From Cupriavidus pinatubonensis (GTDB lineage: Bacteria; Pseudomonadota; Gammaproteobacteria; Burkholderiales; Burkholderiaceae), in the NCBI RefSeq assembly GCF_019602855.1, contig NZ_CP080767.1, positions 3,658,001 to 3,722,000 of the forward strand: DNA of 64,000 nucleotides, in the 5' to 3' direction. Under the pieces are notes generated by a model. It worked only from the letters and a program-made list of their open reading frames with translations, was not told the DNA's origin and did not search any database. The stretch's first letter is position 1. Each line of letters begins with the position of its first letter. This document shows positions 33,236 to 44,066 of this stretch, one piece after another. The translations under genes and the position numbers were made by a program.

Positions 33236-34450
33236 ATGACTCGCGCACCCACGCTCAAGCCGTTCCAGTACCTGCCGCACCTGCTGCCGAATATCAGCAT
33301 CGACGCCGAGACCTTCGTCGGCATCCGCCGCCAGATCCACTCGCATCCCGAACTCGGTTTCGAGGTCGGCGCGACCAGCAAGCTCGTGGCCACTCTGCTG
33401 AGCGAATGGGGCTACGAAGTGCATACCGGTATCGGCAAGAGCGGCGTGGTCGGACAGTTGAAGCGCGGCACCGGCAAGCGCCGTCTCGGCATCCGTGCCG
33501 ACATGGACGCGCTGCCGGTCATCGAAGCCACGGGGCTGCCTTATGCGAGCCAGCTGCACGGCAAGATGCATGCGTGCGGCCATGATGGTCATACGGCGAT
33601 CCTGCTCGCTGCTGCGAAGGCAATCGCCGACCATCCCGATTTCGACGGCACGCTGAACCTGATCTTCCAGCCCGACGAGGAGAACCTGTGCGGCGCGCGC
33701 GCAATGATCGAGGATGGATTGTTCGAACGCTTCCCGTGCGATGCGGTGTTCGCGCTGCACAACATGCCGGGTGTGCCGGCGGGCACGTTCCGCGTGCTGC
33801 CCGGGCCGGTCAGCCTGTCGTCCGATGTGGCTGACGTGACCATCAAGGGCGTGGGTGGCCACGGTGCCATGCCGCACCGCGCGCGCGATCCGATCGCTGC
33901 GTCGGCGGCGATCGTCACTGCGCTTCAAACCGTGGTCGCGCGCAATGTCGCGCCTGATGACACGGCGGTGGTGTCGGTCGGCTTCATTCGTGGAGGCGCT
34001 ACGCATAACGTGATTCCCGAGTCCGTGACGATCGGACTGAACGTGCGCGCGGCACGTCCGGAAACGCGTGCAATGGTCGAGCAGCGCATCCGCGAAATCG
34101 TGTCGCTGACAGCGCAGGCGCATGGTGTGGAAGCGCAGATCGATTACCGGCAGCTCACGCCGCCGATGGTCAATGCCGAAGCGGAGACGCAGCTCGCGCA
34201 GCGCGTGTGTGCGGAACTGGTCGGTGCGGAGAATGTGGTCACGCAGGCGCCAAAGGGTCTGAACGGGAGCGAGGACTTCGCGTGGATGCTGAATCAGGTG
34301 CCGGGGTGCTATCTGATCCTGGGCAACGGTGAAGGGGAGTTCGGCGGGTGCATGGTGCACAACCCGGGGTACGACTTCAACGATGCCGTGCTGCCGCTCG
34401 GTGCAGCGGCGTGGGTGAGGCTGACGCAGGCGTACCTGGCTGCGCAGTGA
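33236..34450 (+). CDS. M20D amidohydrolase (hippurate hydrolase-like)
   Basis: A 404-residue M20D aminoacylase/amidohydrolase. Motifs are RRQIHSHPELGFE, GIRADMDALPV, HACGHDGHTAILL (metal His and Cys), FQPDEENLCGARAM and GSEDFAWM. The enzymes cleave N-acyl or N-aroyl amino acids such as hippurate or indole-acetyl amino acids. Start at 33236 follows CCGGAGA. It forms a two-gene operon with the MHS transporter under the divergent LysR protein. Confidence 0.9.
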   Translation: MTRAPTLKPFQYLPHLLPNISIDAETFVGIRRQIHSHPELGFEVGATSKLVATLLSEWGYEVHTGIGKSGVVGQLKRGTGKRRLGIRADMDALPVIEATGLPYASQLHGKMHACGHDGHTAILLAAAKAIADHPDFDGTLNLIFQPDEENLCGARAMIEDGLFERFPCDAVFALHNMPGVPAGTFRVLPGPVSLSSDVADVTIKGVGGHGAMPHRARDPIAASAAIVTALQTVVARNVAPDDTAVVSVGFIRGGATHNVIPESVTIGLNVRAARPETRAMVEQRIREIVSLTAQAHGVEAQIDYRQLTPPMVNAEAETQLAQRVCAELVGAENVVTQAPKGLNGSEDFAWMLNQVPGCYLILGNGEGEFGGCMVHNPGYDFNDAVLPLGAAAWVRLTQAYLAAQ

Positions 34451-34462
34451 ATCCGCCGCTTC

Positions 34463-35218
34463 TTACTGTGCGGGGGCCGGCTCGGTCGATGGTGCCAGGC
34501 CCGCGCGCTTCGCGCCCAGCCGCGCGTTGATCTCCGCCGCTTCCGCAAGCACGTGGGACAGCCGCCGCAACGGCCGGCTGCATTGCGCGTGCACGTACAG
34601 GTAGAACGCGGCACCCACGACCACCATCACGGCATAGAGCCACAGCAGCGATCCTTTCATCTCCGCCTGATGCGGTAGCGGATGCAGCCCGCTGACCAGC
34701 ACCAGCGCGGCCGGCGCCAGTGCAAGTAGCAGCCCAACGGTGCGCGCCATCCCTTCCCATAGCCGCAATTGCAGCGCCACGCGCCGCTGCCGCGCGTGCA
34801 GCTGCAACGGATGAATCCGCCCAAGCCGCCGCAGCAGCGCGTTTTCGATCGCGCTGTCGAGATCCATCTGAACGGCCTGCCAGCGCAGCGGATTGCGCAA
34901 GATCGCCAGTACGCCGGGCAGGCGCATCAGCCCCGAGGCCGCATAGCACGCGGCCGACAGCACGAGCAGCGCTTCCGTGAGCCGGATCGACCATGGCGCA
35001 AGGGGATGCTTGAGCACCAGCCGCCAGACAACCAGACCGGCTGCGGCAATCAGCGTGGCCACCAGCGTGACGACGAAACCGAGCCAGAAAGCGCGTCCGG
35101 CCCGCTGCGGCCATGGCGTCGCCCCCACCGCGCTGGCGGACGCCGGCACTGGCGCGGGCGCCGGAACAGCGGCAAGGGCCTCAAGCAATTCGTAGGTGGA
35201 GGGTAGCCGGGAGTACAT
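34463..35218 (-). CDS. Hypothetical four-helix inner-membrane protein
   Basis: A 251-residue protein with a Pro/Ala-rich N-terminal segment (about residues 15-35) and four predicted membrane helices: about 42-65 (FWLGFVVTLVATLIAAAGLVVW), 77-95, 158-178 (TVGLLLALAPAALVLVSG) and 188-208. Between the two pairs lies a positively charged, Arg/Leu/Gln-rich cytosolic stretch (LHARQRRVALQLRLWE), probably helical. The family is not recognised. It is convergent with the amidohydrolase (12 bases between stops) and divergent from gcl. The start at 35218 was chosen as the first ATG with a sensible N-terminus. Confidence 0.65.
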   Translation of the reverse strand: MYSRLPSTYELLEALAAVPAPAPVPASASAVGATPWPQRAGRAFWLGFVVTLVATLIAAAGLVVWRLVLKHPLAPWSIRLTEALLVLSAACYAASGLMRLPGVLAILRNPLRWQAVQMDLDSAIENALLRRLGRIHPLQLHARQRRVALQLRLWEGMARTVGLLLALAPAALVLVSGLHPLPHQAEMKGSLLWLYAVMVVVGAAFYLYVHAQCSRPLRRLSHVLAEAAEINARLGAKRAGLAPSTEPAPAQ

Positions 35219-35491
35219 GGCGGAGAAATGCGGGATCGGGTCGGCGCGGGCAATCCCGCCATTGTCGCCGCAGCAGCACGTCGCGGGTAGCGTCTGGCGT
35301 ATCCCGATCGTCACATCCCATCTGGAATCCCGGCGCGCCGGGCACGGACGCCAACCGTCCATCGCGGCTTCCAAGGCCAAATTACAAACTCTAGGTATCG
35401 AATCAACTGATCTCGCTTCCCTTTATCCGACACCCGTTGCGGGAATAGGATCAACTCCAACGGAAAACCCACCCCAACTGGAGACAAGATC

Positions 35492-37276
<1,785 letters not shown>

Positions 37277-37407
37277 GCAAGCCTCCAAACGCGGCGCGGG
37301 CGACAGGCCCGCGCTGCTGTCAGCGCCCCCTGTTTTTGCAGCAGAAACGAAAGCAGTAGCGGCTCCGCACCGGCGGAGCGACAACCACAATTAAACCGGA
37401 GAGATTC

Positions 37408-38190
37408 ATGACCAAACTTGCGGCAAACCTCACCATGCTGTTCAACGAAGTGGGCTTTCTCGACCGCTTCGAAGCCGCCGCACGCGCGGGCTTCCGCGGC
37501 GTGGAATTCCTGTTTCCGTATGCGTTCCACGCGGACCAGATCGCGGACCGCCTGAACCGCTTCCAGCTGGACCTGGTGTTGCATAACCTGCCGGCCGGCA
37601 AGTGGGATGCGGGCGAGCGCGGCATTGCGTGCCACCCGGATCGCGTGAGCGAGTTCCAGGACGGTGTGGGCGAGGCCATCAAGTACGCCAAGGTGCTCGG
37701 CGTGCGCCAGCTCAACTGCCTGGTCGGCATCCAGCCGCAGAACGTGAAGCGCGAGCAGGCGCAGGAAACGCTGGTGGAAAACCTGCGCTTCGCCGCCAAT
37801 GCGCTCGCCGGCGAGCATATCGACCTGCTGATCGAGCCGATCAACACGTTCGATATCCCGGGCTTCTTCCTGGCGCGCACGCAGCAGGCGGTGGACCTGA
37901 TCAACCAGGTCAACGTCCCGAACCTGTACGTGCAGTACGACATCTATCACATGCAGCGCATGGAAGGCGAGATCGCCAACACGATCAAGGCCAACCTGCC
38001 GAAGATCAAGCATGTGCAGCTGGCCGACAACCCGGGCCGCAACGAGCCGGGCACGGGCGAGCTGAACTACCAGTTCCTGTTCAAGTACCTGGACGAAATC
38101 GGCTACACCGGCTGGATCGGCTGCGAATACAAGCCGAAGACCACCACTGAAGCCGGCTTGGGCTGGCGCGCCGCCCACGGCGTGCAGTAA
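37408..38190 (+). CDS. hyi: Hydroxypyruvate isomerase
   Basis: A 260-residue TIM-barrel isomerase interconverting hydroxypyruvate and tartronate semialdehyde. Family segments include MTKLAANLTMLFNEVGFLDRFEAAARAGFRGVEFLFPY, LIEPINTFDIPGFFL (active-site Glu), YDIYHMQRMEGEI and KHVQLADNPGRNEPGTGELNY, ending at IGCEYKPKT (second catalytic Glu). It follows gcl by 131 bases. A 12-base phrase including the stop codon, GCGTGCAGTAAC, occurs twice (38180 and 38193), a recent tandem duplication at the gene end. Confidence 0.96.
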   Translation: MTKLAANLTMLFNEVGFLDRFEAAARAGFRGVEFLFPYAFHADQIADRLNRFQLDLVLHNLPAGKWDAGERGIACHPDRVSEFQDGVGEAIKYAKVLGVRQLNCLVGIQPQNVKREQAQETLVENLRFAANALAGEHIDLLIEPINTFDIPGFFLARTQQAVDLINQVNVPNLYVQYDIYHMQRMEGEIANTIKANLPKIKHVQLADNPGRNEPGTGELNYQFLFKYLDEIGYTGWIGCEYKPKTTTEAGLGWRAAHGVQ

Positions 38191-38259
38191 CAGCGTGCAG
38201 TAACGGGTTACCGCATACGCAATCCATCACAGACTTAACATCCAATCGGAGACATCAAC

Positions 38260-39180
38260 ATGGCAAACCAACGCAACGTCGGCTTCATCGGTCTGGGCAT
38301 CATGGGCGCACCCATGGCGGGCCACCTGCGCGCCGCCGGCCACACGCTGTTCGTGCATGACGTCAACCCGGCCCCGCAAGCGCTGGTCGATGCAGGCGTG
38401 ACCGTCTGCACCAGCGCGGAGGAAGTCGCCAAGCGCGCCGACATCATCGTCATCATGGTGCCGGACACGCCGCACGTCGAAGCCGTGCTGTTTGCCGACA
38501 AAGGCGTTGCCGCCGCGCTGAAGGCCGCGGGCAAGGAAGCCAGCTACAGCAAGATCGTCGTCGACATGAGCTCGATCTCGCCGATCGCGACCAAGGACTT
38601 CGCTGCGCGCATCAACAAGCTGGGCGCTTCGTACCTGGACGCGCCGGTGTCGGGCGGTGAAGTCGGCGCCAAGGCTGCATCGCTGACGATCATGGTTGGT
38701 GGTCCGGAAGAAGCGTTCGACCAGGTCAAGCCGCTCTTCGAGCTGATGGGCAAGAACATCACGCTGGTCGGCGGCAACGGCGACGGCCAGACCACCAAGG
38801 TGGCCAACCAGATCATCGTCGCGCTGAACATCCAGGCTGTGTCCGAAGCGCTGCTGTTCGCCTCGAAGGCGGGTGCCGATCCGGCACGCGTGCGCCAGGC
38901 GCTGATGGGCGGCTTCGCCGCATCGCGCATCCTGGAAGTGCATGGTGAGCGCATGGTCAAGCGCACCTTCGATCCGGGCTTCCGCATCGAACTGCACCAG
39001 AAGGACCTGAACCTGGCCCTGCAAGGCGCCAAGGCGCTGGGCGTAGCGCTGCCGAATACCGCTACCGCGCAGGAACTGTTCAACACCTGCGCTGCCAACG
39101 GCTTCGGCAAGGCCGACCACTCGGCGCTGTGCCGCGCGATCGAGATCATGTCGAACCACGACATCGCCAGCGCCAAGTAG
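38260..39180 (+). CDS. glxR: 2-hydroxy-3-oxopropionate (tartronate semialdehyde) reductase
   Basis: A 306-residue beta-hydroxyacid dehydrogenase. Motifs: VGFIGLGIMGAPMAGHLRAAGH (NAD(P) site), DAPVSGGEVGAKAASLTIMVGG (substrate site) and TTKVANQIIVALNIQAVSEAL (catalytic Lys). It reduces tartronate semialdehyde to D-glycerate, the step after Gcl/Hyi. RBS GGAG is close upstream of the ATG. About 100 bases separate it from ttuD. Confidence 0.96.
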   Translation: MANQRNVGFIGLGIMGAPMAGHLRAAGHTLFVHDVNPAPQALVDAGVTVCTSAEEVAKRADIIVIMVPDTPHVEAVLFADKGVAAALKAAGKEASYSKIVVDMSSISPIATKDFAARINKLGASYLDAPVSGGEVGAKAASLTIMVGGPEEAFDQVKPLFELMGKNITLVGGNGDGQTTKVANQIIVALNIQAVSEALLFASKAGADPARVRQALMGGFAASRILEVHGERMVKRTFDPGFRIELHQKDLNLALQGAKALGVALPNTATAQELFNTCAANGFGKADHSALCRAIEIMSNHDIASAK

Positions 39181-39229
39181 ACACATCGCTGTACACGCAA
39201 CATCCGCAGTACCTGTAGTTGCAGCAAAC

Positions 39230-39252
39230 GCCGTCCCCTTCGCGGGGACGGC
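39230..39252 (+). other. Intercistronic hairpin between glxR and ttuD
   Basis: A perfect 9-base stem GCCGTCCCC/GGGGACGGC with a five-base loop (TTCGC), 50 bases after the glxR stop. No T-run follows, so it is more likely an mRNA-stability or processing hairpin than a terminator. Confidence 0.6.
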
Positions 39253-39278
39253 CTCAGTTTCAGTTCCCAGGATTCCCC

Positions 39279-40586
39279 ATGCTCGACACCGAAACCAGCG
39301 CCGCCCTGCTGACCCCGCAGCGTCCCAGCCTCCAGCCGCGCGCCCTGTTGCGCGACCTGTTCGATACCGCCGTGGCATCGGTCAGCGCCAGCCACTGCCT
39401 GCCGCCGCACCTGCCGCATCCGCCGAAGGGCCGCACCGTGGTAATCGGCGCCGGCAAGGCCGCCGCCGCGATGGCGCAGGCTGTCGAAGCGCACTGGCAA
39501 GGCGAGCTGAGCGGACTGGTGGTGACGCGCTATGGCCACGGTGCCGACTGCAAGCGCATCGAAGTCGTCGAAGCCGCGCATCCGGTGCCCGATGAAGCCG
39601 GCGCGCGCGCCGCGCAGCGCATGGTCGAACTCGTGCAGGGCCTGACCGCCGACGATCTCGTGCTGTGCCTGATTTCCGGTGGCGGCTCCGCGTTGCTCGC
39701 CGCGCCCGCGCCTGGCATCTCGCTCGCCGACAAGCAGGCTGTGAACAAGGCCCTGCTGCGCAGCGGCGCGAGCATCGGCGAGATGAACTGCGTGCGCAAG
39801 CACCTGTCGGCGCTCAAGGGCGGGCGCCTCGCGTTGCACTGCGCACCGGCGCGTGTCGAGACGCTGCTGATTTCCGATATTCCCGGCGATGACCCCACGC
39901 TGATCGCGAGCGGCCCGACGCTGCCCGACGCAACGACGTGCGCCGACGCGCTCGCGGTCATCGCCAAGTACGGCATCGACGTGCCGGCCAATGTGCGTGC
40001 CCATCTGGAAAGCGGCGCAGGCGAAACGCCGAAGCCCGGCGATGCACGCTTTGCGGGCCACCGCAGCGTGACGCTGGCCACCGCGCAGCAATCGCTCGAA
40101 GCGGCCGCGGCACGTGCGCGCGAACTCGGCTTCGAGGCGCACATCCTGTCCGATTGCATCGAAGGCGAAGCGCGCGACGTGGCGCTCGTGCACGCGGCCA
40201 TCGCACGCCAGATCGCACAGCACGGCCAACCCTTCAGCAAGCCATGCGTGCTGTTGTCCGGCGGCGAGACCACGGTGACCGTGCGCGGCAAGGGCCGTGG
40301 CGGGCGCAATGCGGAATTCCTGCTGTCGCTGGCCGTTGCGCTCGATGGCCTGCCCGGCGTGCATGCGATTGCTTGCGACACCGACGGCATCGACGGCTCC
40401 GAAGACAACGCCGGCGCGCTGCTCGCGCCGGATACGCTGACCCGCGCCGCCTCACGCGGCTTGTCGGCCCGCGCGCATCTGGAAAACAACGACGGCTATG
40501 GCTTCTTTGCCGGCGTGGACGACCTGATCGTGACCGGCCCGACCCGCACCAACGTGAACGATTTCCGCGCGATCCTTATCGTTTGA
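39279..40586 (+). CDS. ttuD: Glycerate 2-kinase/hydroxypyruvate reductase (TtuD, MOFRL family)
   Basis: A 435-residue MOFRL-family glycerate kinase. Recognisable parts are VVIGAGKAAAAMAQAVEAHW, LVLCLISGGGSALLAAPAPG, VRKHLSALKGGRLA, LLISDIPGDDP, and the C-terminal MOFRL domain VLLSGGETTVTVRGKGRGGRNAEFLLSLA with DTDGIDGSEDNAGA. Members called TtuD phosphorylate glycerate to 2-phosphoglycerate, which enolase and the neighbouring pyruvate kinase take on to pyruvate. The start at 39279 follows the conserved N-terminus; the frame is open from 39219. Confidence 0.93.
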   Translation: MLDTETSAALLTPQRPSLQPRALLRDLFDTAVASVSASHCLPPHLPHPPKGRTVVIGAGKAAAAMAQAVEAHWQGELSGLVVTRYGHGADCKRIEVVEAAHPVPDEAGARAAQRMVELVQGLTADDLVLCLISGGGSALLAAPAPGISLADKQAVNKALLRSGASIGEMNCVRKHLSALKGGRLALHCAPARVETLLISDIPGDDPTLIASGPTLPDATTCADALAVIAKYGIDVPANVRAHLESGAGETPKPGDARFAGHRSVTLATAQQSLEAAAARARELGFEAHILSDCIEGEARDVALVHAAIARQIAQHGQPFSKPCVLLSGGETTVTVRGKGRGGRNAEFLLSLAVALDGLPGVHAIACDTDGIDGSEDNAGALLAPDTLTRAASRGLSARAHLENNDGYGFFAGVDDLIVTGPTRTNVNDFRAILIV

Positions 40587-40662
40587 GTATCGCGTCCGAA
40601 CTGAACCGCATTACCGGCGCGCCACCACGGCGCGCCGTTCCGAGAATGGAAGAGGAGACATC

Positions 40663-42126
40663 ATGAGACGCCAGCGCAAAGCCAAGATCGTTGCCACGCT
40701 CGGTCCCGCGAGCACCGATATCGCGGTGATCCGACAGCTGTTCGAAGCCGGGGCCGACGTATTCCGCCTGAACTTCAGCCATGGCACGCATGAAGACCAC
40801 CGCGCGCGCTACGACGCTGTGCGCCAGATCGAAGCCGAGACCGGCCGCCCGATCGCGGTGCTGGCCGACCTGCAGGGTCCGAAGCTGCGCATCGGCGTAT
40901 TCGCCGCCGGCAAGGTTGCCGTGCGCGCGGGCGACTCGTTCGTGCTCGACAGCGATCCGACCCCTGGCGATGGCACGCGCGTCCATCTGCCGCATCCGGA
41001 ACTGTTCCACGCAGCACAGCCGGGCCAGTCGCTGCTGATCGACGATGGCAAGGTGCGCCTTGCGATCGAATCCGTGGCGAGCGGCAGCATCACCACGCGT
41101 GTGGTGAACAACGGCACGCTGTCGGACCGCAAGGGTGTGAACGTGCCTGATGCGGTCATCCCTATCCCTGCGCTGACCGAGAAGGACCGCAAGGACCTGG
41201 ACTTTGCACTGTCGCTGGGTGCTGACTGGATCGGCCTGTCGTTCGTGCAGCGCCCTTCCGACATCGTCGAAGCGCGCGAGATCGTCGGCACGCGTGCCGG
41301 CATCCTGTCGAAGATCGAAAAGCCCGCCGCGCTGCAGCAGCTGGAAGAGATCGTGCGTGTGTCGGATTCGGTGATGGTCGCGCGTGGCGACCTTGGCGTC
41401 GAACTGCCGCCCGAGCGCGTGCCCGGCGTGCAAAAGCGCATCCTGCGTGTGTGCCGCCAGCTGGGCAAGCCCGTGGTGATCGCTACGCAGATGCTTGAGT
41501 CGATGATTGACTCGCCGGTGCCGACGCGTGCTGAAGCCTCGGACGTGGCGAGTGCGATCTATGAAGGTGCGGATGCGGTGATGCTGTCGGCGGAGTCGGC
41601 CAATGGCCGCTACCCCGTGCCGGCGGTGTCGATGATGAATCGCATCGTCACCGAGGTGGAGCGCGACCCGCTTTATCGCAACCTGCTCGATGCGCAGCAT
41701 GAGACGCCGCTGAACACCCGTCAGGATGCGATCTGCGCGGCGCTGCGGGAAGTGACGCAGATCATTGGTGCTGTGGCGACGGTGACCTACACGTCGTCAG
41801 GTGCGACGGCGCTGCGCGCTGCGCGTGAACGGCCTTGCGCGCCGATCGTCAGCATCACGCCGAACCTCGAGATCGCGCGCCGGCTGGCGATTGCCTGGGG
41901 CATTCACTCGACGGTGAGCCCCGACGTGAAGAGCGTTGACGAGATGGTCGAAGCGGCAACGCGTGCGGCGCTGGTTGAAGGCTATGCCGCGCCGGGTGAC
42001 CAGATCACGATTGCTGCTGGTATGCCGTTTGGGCAGGGCGGCACGACCAACTTGCTGCGCGTGGCGGAAGTCGGCGGCAATGCGGTGGCTGGTGTGGAAT
42101 CTGTGCGGGAGAGCGCCACAGTCTGA
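40663..42126 (+). CDS. pyk: Pyruvate kinase
   Basis: A 487-residue pyruvate kinase converting phosphoenolpyruvate to pyruvate with ATP formation. Key motifs: RRQRKAKIVATLGPAS, FRLNFSHG, ADLQGPKLRIG, SKIEKPAALQQLEEI (catalytic Lys), VMVARGDLGVELP and GADAVMLSAESANGRYPV. RBS AGAGGAG lies close to the ATG. Its place at the end of the gcl operon couples ATP recovery to growth on glyoxylate or glycerate; the genome may carry another pyruvate kinase gene elsewhere. Confidence 0.96.
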   Translation: MRRQRKAKIVATLGPASTDIAVIRQLFEAGADVFRLNFSHGTHEDHRARYDAVRQIEAETGRPIAVLADLQGPKLRIGVFAAGKVAVRAGDSFVLDSDPTPGDGTRVHLPHPELFHAAQPGQSLLIDDGKVRLAIESVASGSITTRVVNNGTLSDRKGVNVPDAVIPIPALTEKDRKDLDFALSLGADWIGLSFVQRPSDIVEAREIVGTRAGILSKIEKPAALQQLEEIVRVSDSVMVARGDLGVELPPERVPGVQKRILRVCRQLGKPVVIATQMLESMIDSPVPTRAEASDVASAIYEGADAVMLSAESANGRYPVPAVSMMNRIVTEVERDPLYRNLLDAQHETPLNTRQDAICAALREVTQIIGAVATVTYTSSGATALRAARERPCAPIVSITPNLEIARRLAIAWGIHSTVSPDVKSVDEMVEAATRAALVEGYAAPGDQITIAAGMPFGQGGTTNLLRVAEVGGNAVAGVESVRESATV

Positions 42127-42181
42127 TTTGTCTTGGTAGTTGGGCGCTGGCCGCGCCCGGATGGTGTTGATTGCCGCCCGT

Positions 42182-42232
42182 CACCCGCCAGTCTCATTGT
42201 TGAGGTCTGGCGGGTGGCGTTTTTTGTTTTTG
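42182..42232 (+). terminator. Rho-independent terminator of the gcl-pyk operon
   Basis: A 10-base perfect stem CACCCGCCAG/CTGGCGGGTG (42182-42191, 42207-42216) with a 15-base loop, followed by GCGTTTTTTGTTTTT. It lies about 55 bases after the pyk stop. Confidence 0.9.
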
Positions 42233-42343
42233 GGGTATTGAGAATCGGGATGGTTGATGGGATGTCGTGCATGCCAGACACGCCAACCCTCATTGCTATA
42301 CTTCATTCCATCCCCGCTCAAATTCCATTCCCTGGAGCCACCA

Positions 42344-43219
42344 ATGCGTCTCGATGACGAAGCCGAAAGCCAAAACGTTGAAGACCGCCGTGGCGGCTTT
42401 GGCGGTGGCGGGTTCGGTGGTCCGAAGACCATCGGCATCGGCACCGTCATCATCGCCCTTGCCGCCTCGTATTTCTTCGGCATCGACCCGTCGGTCATCA
42501 TGCAGGGCGCTTCGGTGCTGCAGGGCCAGCAGGCGCCGCAGCAGCAACAGGTCAACCGGCCACCGGCCACTGACAAGCTGACGGTGTTCACGAAGAAGGT
42601 GCTCGGCAATACCGAGCGAACCTGGGAACACATCTTCGAAACCGAGCTCAACCGCCGCTACGAGCCACCCAAGCTCGTGCTGTTCTCGGGGGCCACGCCG
42701 ACGGCGTGCGGTACAGGGCAATCAGCCATGGGCCCGTTCTACTGCCCCGGCGATCACAAGGTCTATATCGACCTGGCCTTCTATGACGAACTGCGCCAGC
42801 GCTTCGGCGCCAGCGGCGACTTCGCGCAGGCCTATGTGATCGCGCATGAAATCGGCCACCATGTGCAGAACCTGCTGGGCGTCTCCGACAAGGTCGATGC
42901 GGCGCGCCGCCGCATGGGCGAGGCGCAGGCCAACCAGCTTTCGGTGCGGATGGAACTGCAGGCCGATTGCCTGGCGGGCGTCTGGGCCACCAACGCGCAA
43001 CGCGCCAACCAGCAGTTGCTGGAGCCTGGCGATATCGAGGAAGGCCTGAAGGCCGCCGCCGCAATCGGCGACGATCGGCTGCAGCGCCAGGCGCAGGGCT
43101 ATGTGGTGCCGGAAGCCTTCACGCATGGCACCAGCGAGCAGCGCGTGCGCTGGCTGCGGCAAGGCCTGACTACCGGCGATATCCGCAAGTGCGACACGTT
43201 CGCCGCGCGCCAGCTCTGA
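42344..43219 (+). CDS. YpfJ-family neutral zinc metallopeptidase
   Basis: A 291-residue membrane-anchored metallopeptidase. A short acidic N-terminus and Gly/Phe-rich stretch (residues 16-26) precede one membrane helix (about 29-47), and the catalytic zinc motif HEIGHH is at residues 168-173. Two cysteines (ACGTGQSAMGPFYCPGD) probably form a disulfide. The catalytic domain should face the periplasm. Substrate is unknown in the family. The ATG at 42344 follows CTGGAG; an open frame upstream is non-conserved. Confidence 0.9.
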   Translation: MRLDDEAESQNVEDRRGGFGGGGFGGPKTIGIGTVIIALAASYFFGIDPSVIMQGASVLQGQQAPQQQQVNRPPATDKLTVFTKKVLGNTERTWEHIFETELNRRYEPPKLVLFSGATPTACGTGQSAMGPFYCPGDHKVYIDLAFYDELRQRFGASGDFAQAYVIAHEIGHHVQNLLGVSDKVDAARRRMGEAQANQLSVRMELQADCLAGVWATNAQRANQQLLEPGDIEEGLKAAAAIGDDRLQRQAQGYVVPEAFTHGTSEQRVRWLRQGLTTGDIRKCDTFAARQL

Positions 43220-43311
43220 GCCTACGGAAGCCACGCGGACGTTGCGGCACGGCCAACCTGCTCAAGCGCCATGAGTCGCAGGCGCAGCGCCATCCAACAA
43301 CAGCGCCGTCA

Positions 43312-43370
43312 GGAATAAAAATCGCCTGCCCGGCGCAGAGAGAAGGAGGAGGAGGTCTGCCGGGCAGGCG
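43312..43370 (-). terminator. Rho-independent terminator of the repeat-protein gene
   Basis: A perfect 12-base inverted repeat CGCCTGCCCGGC/GCCGGGCAGGCG (43323-43334, 43359-43370) with a 24-base purine-rich loop. Read on the minus strand it is followed by ATTTTTATTCC. It lies about 65 bases after the stop of the minus-strand gene. Confidence 0.75.
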
Positions 43371-43436
43371 GGAGAGAAAACTTGCGGCCACCGAGGTGGC
43401 CGCTGCAGGTTCCGGAAGAACCCTGGGGGATACGCG

Positions 43437-43790
43437 TCAGACTCGGTAGCCGTACAGCGAGCCGTCGCCGGTACGCGAGTTGTCGGTCGAGTTCGCGGAA
43501 ATCTCGCCGCTGAATGCCGCTGCCCCGTCGGTATAGACGTCGTATTTGCCTTGCTTCGCGCCGTCGGTATAGACGTCGTACTTGCCTTGCTTGGCGCCGT
43601 CCGTGTAGACGTCGTATTTGGCTTGCTTGGCGCCGTCCACGTACGGGTCGAACTTGCCGGTGCGCAGTGCGTCGGCGTAGACATCGAACTTGCCTGCCTT
43701 GCTGGTCGCGGCAGGGGCAGCGATCGACGCGGCCGACACGGCCAGGGCCGCTACCACGAACGCGCCGCCAAGAATGCGTTTGGCGATCAT
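43437..43790 (-). CDS. Exported protein with tandem 12-residue KYDVYTDGAKQG repeats
   Basis: A 117-residue protein. A signal peptide (MIAKRILGGAFVVAALAVSAASIAAPA) is followed by about five copies of a 12-residue unit with consensus G-K-Y/F-D-V/P-Y-x-D-G-A-K-Q. The first copies are more divergent (GKFDVYADALRT, GKFDPYVDGAKQ), while the last ones are near-identical (GKYDVYTDGAKQ). The DNA repeats every 36 bases at 43525-43698. A 30-residue Ser/Thr/Asn-rich C-terminus ends YGYRV. It has its own RBS, export signal and terminator. The regular Asp, Tyr and Lys spacing hints at a metal- or surface-binding beta-structure, but no family was recognised. Confidence 0.78.
   Translation of the reverse strand: MIAKRILGGAFVVAALAVSAASIAAPAATSKAGKFDVYADALRTGKFDPYVDGAKQAKYDVYTDGAKQGKYDVYTDGAKQGKYDVYTDGAAAFSGEISANSTDNSRTGDGSLYGYRV
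43525..43698 (-). repeat. 36-base tandem repeat array inside the exported repeat protein
   Basis: Four full 36-base units (starting 43525, 43561, 43597, 43633) and a partial fifth. The first two units (coding the C-terminal copies) are almost identical; the others diverge progressively, suggesting recent expansion at the C-terminal end. Each unit keeps the reading frame (12 codons). Confidence 0.88.
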
Positions 43791-44066
43791 TTCGGACTCC
43801 TTCAACTGATTTCGTCTTTCTTTATGTGACCGGCTGACTTCTTGCCGCTACACAATCTTTGTTGTGATGCGAGCACGGACTGAAGCTTAGTCACAGGTAG
43901 CGCCATCGGAAATGACGCTGCGACGAATGGTGAGTTGCTAGTCGTGAAACGACGACCTTGCTGACGAACGGTGCGTGTGGATCGCCACCCGCATGCGGCC
44001 CTGCCCATGAGCCCATGAGCGTCCGGGCCCGCACGCGTATGTCGTGCGGTGCCCGTCGCACAGGGG

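Noticed and set aside
38544..40364. A 606-codon minus-strand open frame across glxR and ttuD
   Set aside because: Fully antisense to two certain enzymes of the glycerate operon; the translation is low-complexity Arg/Ala/Gly/His without any recognisable domain.
43525..43698. Regular 36-base repeats considered as a CRISPR array
   Set aside because: Units are contiguous without spacers, keep a 12-codon reading frame and lie inside an exported protein gene.
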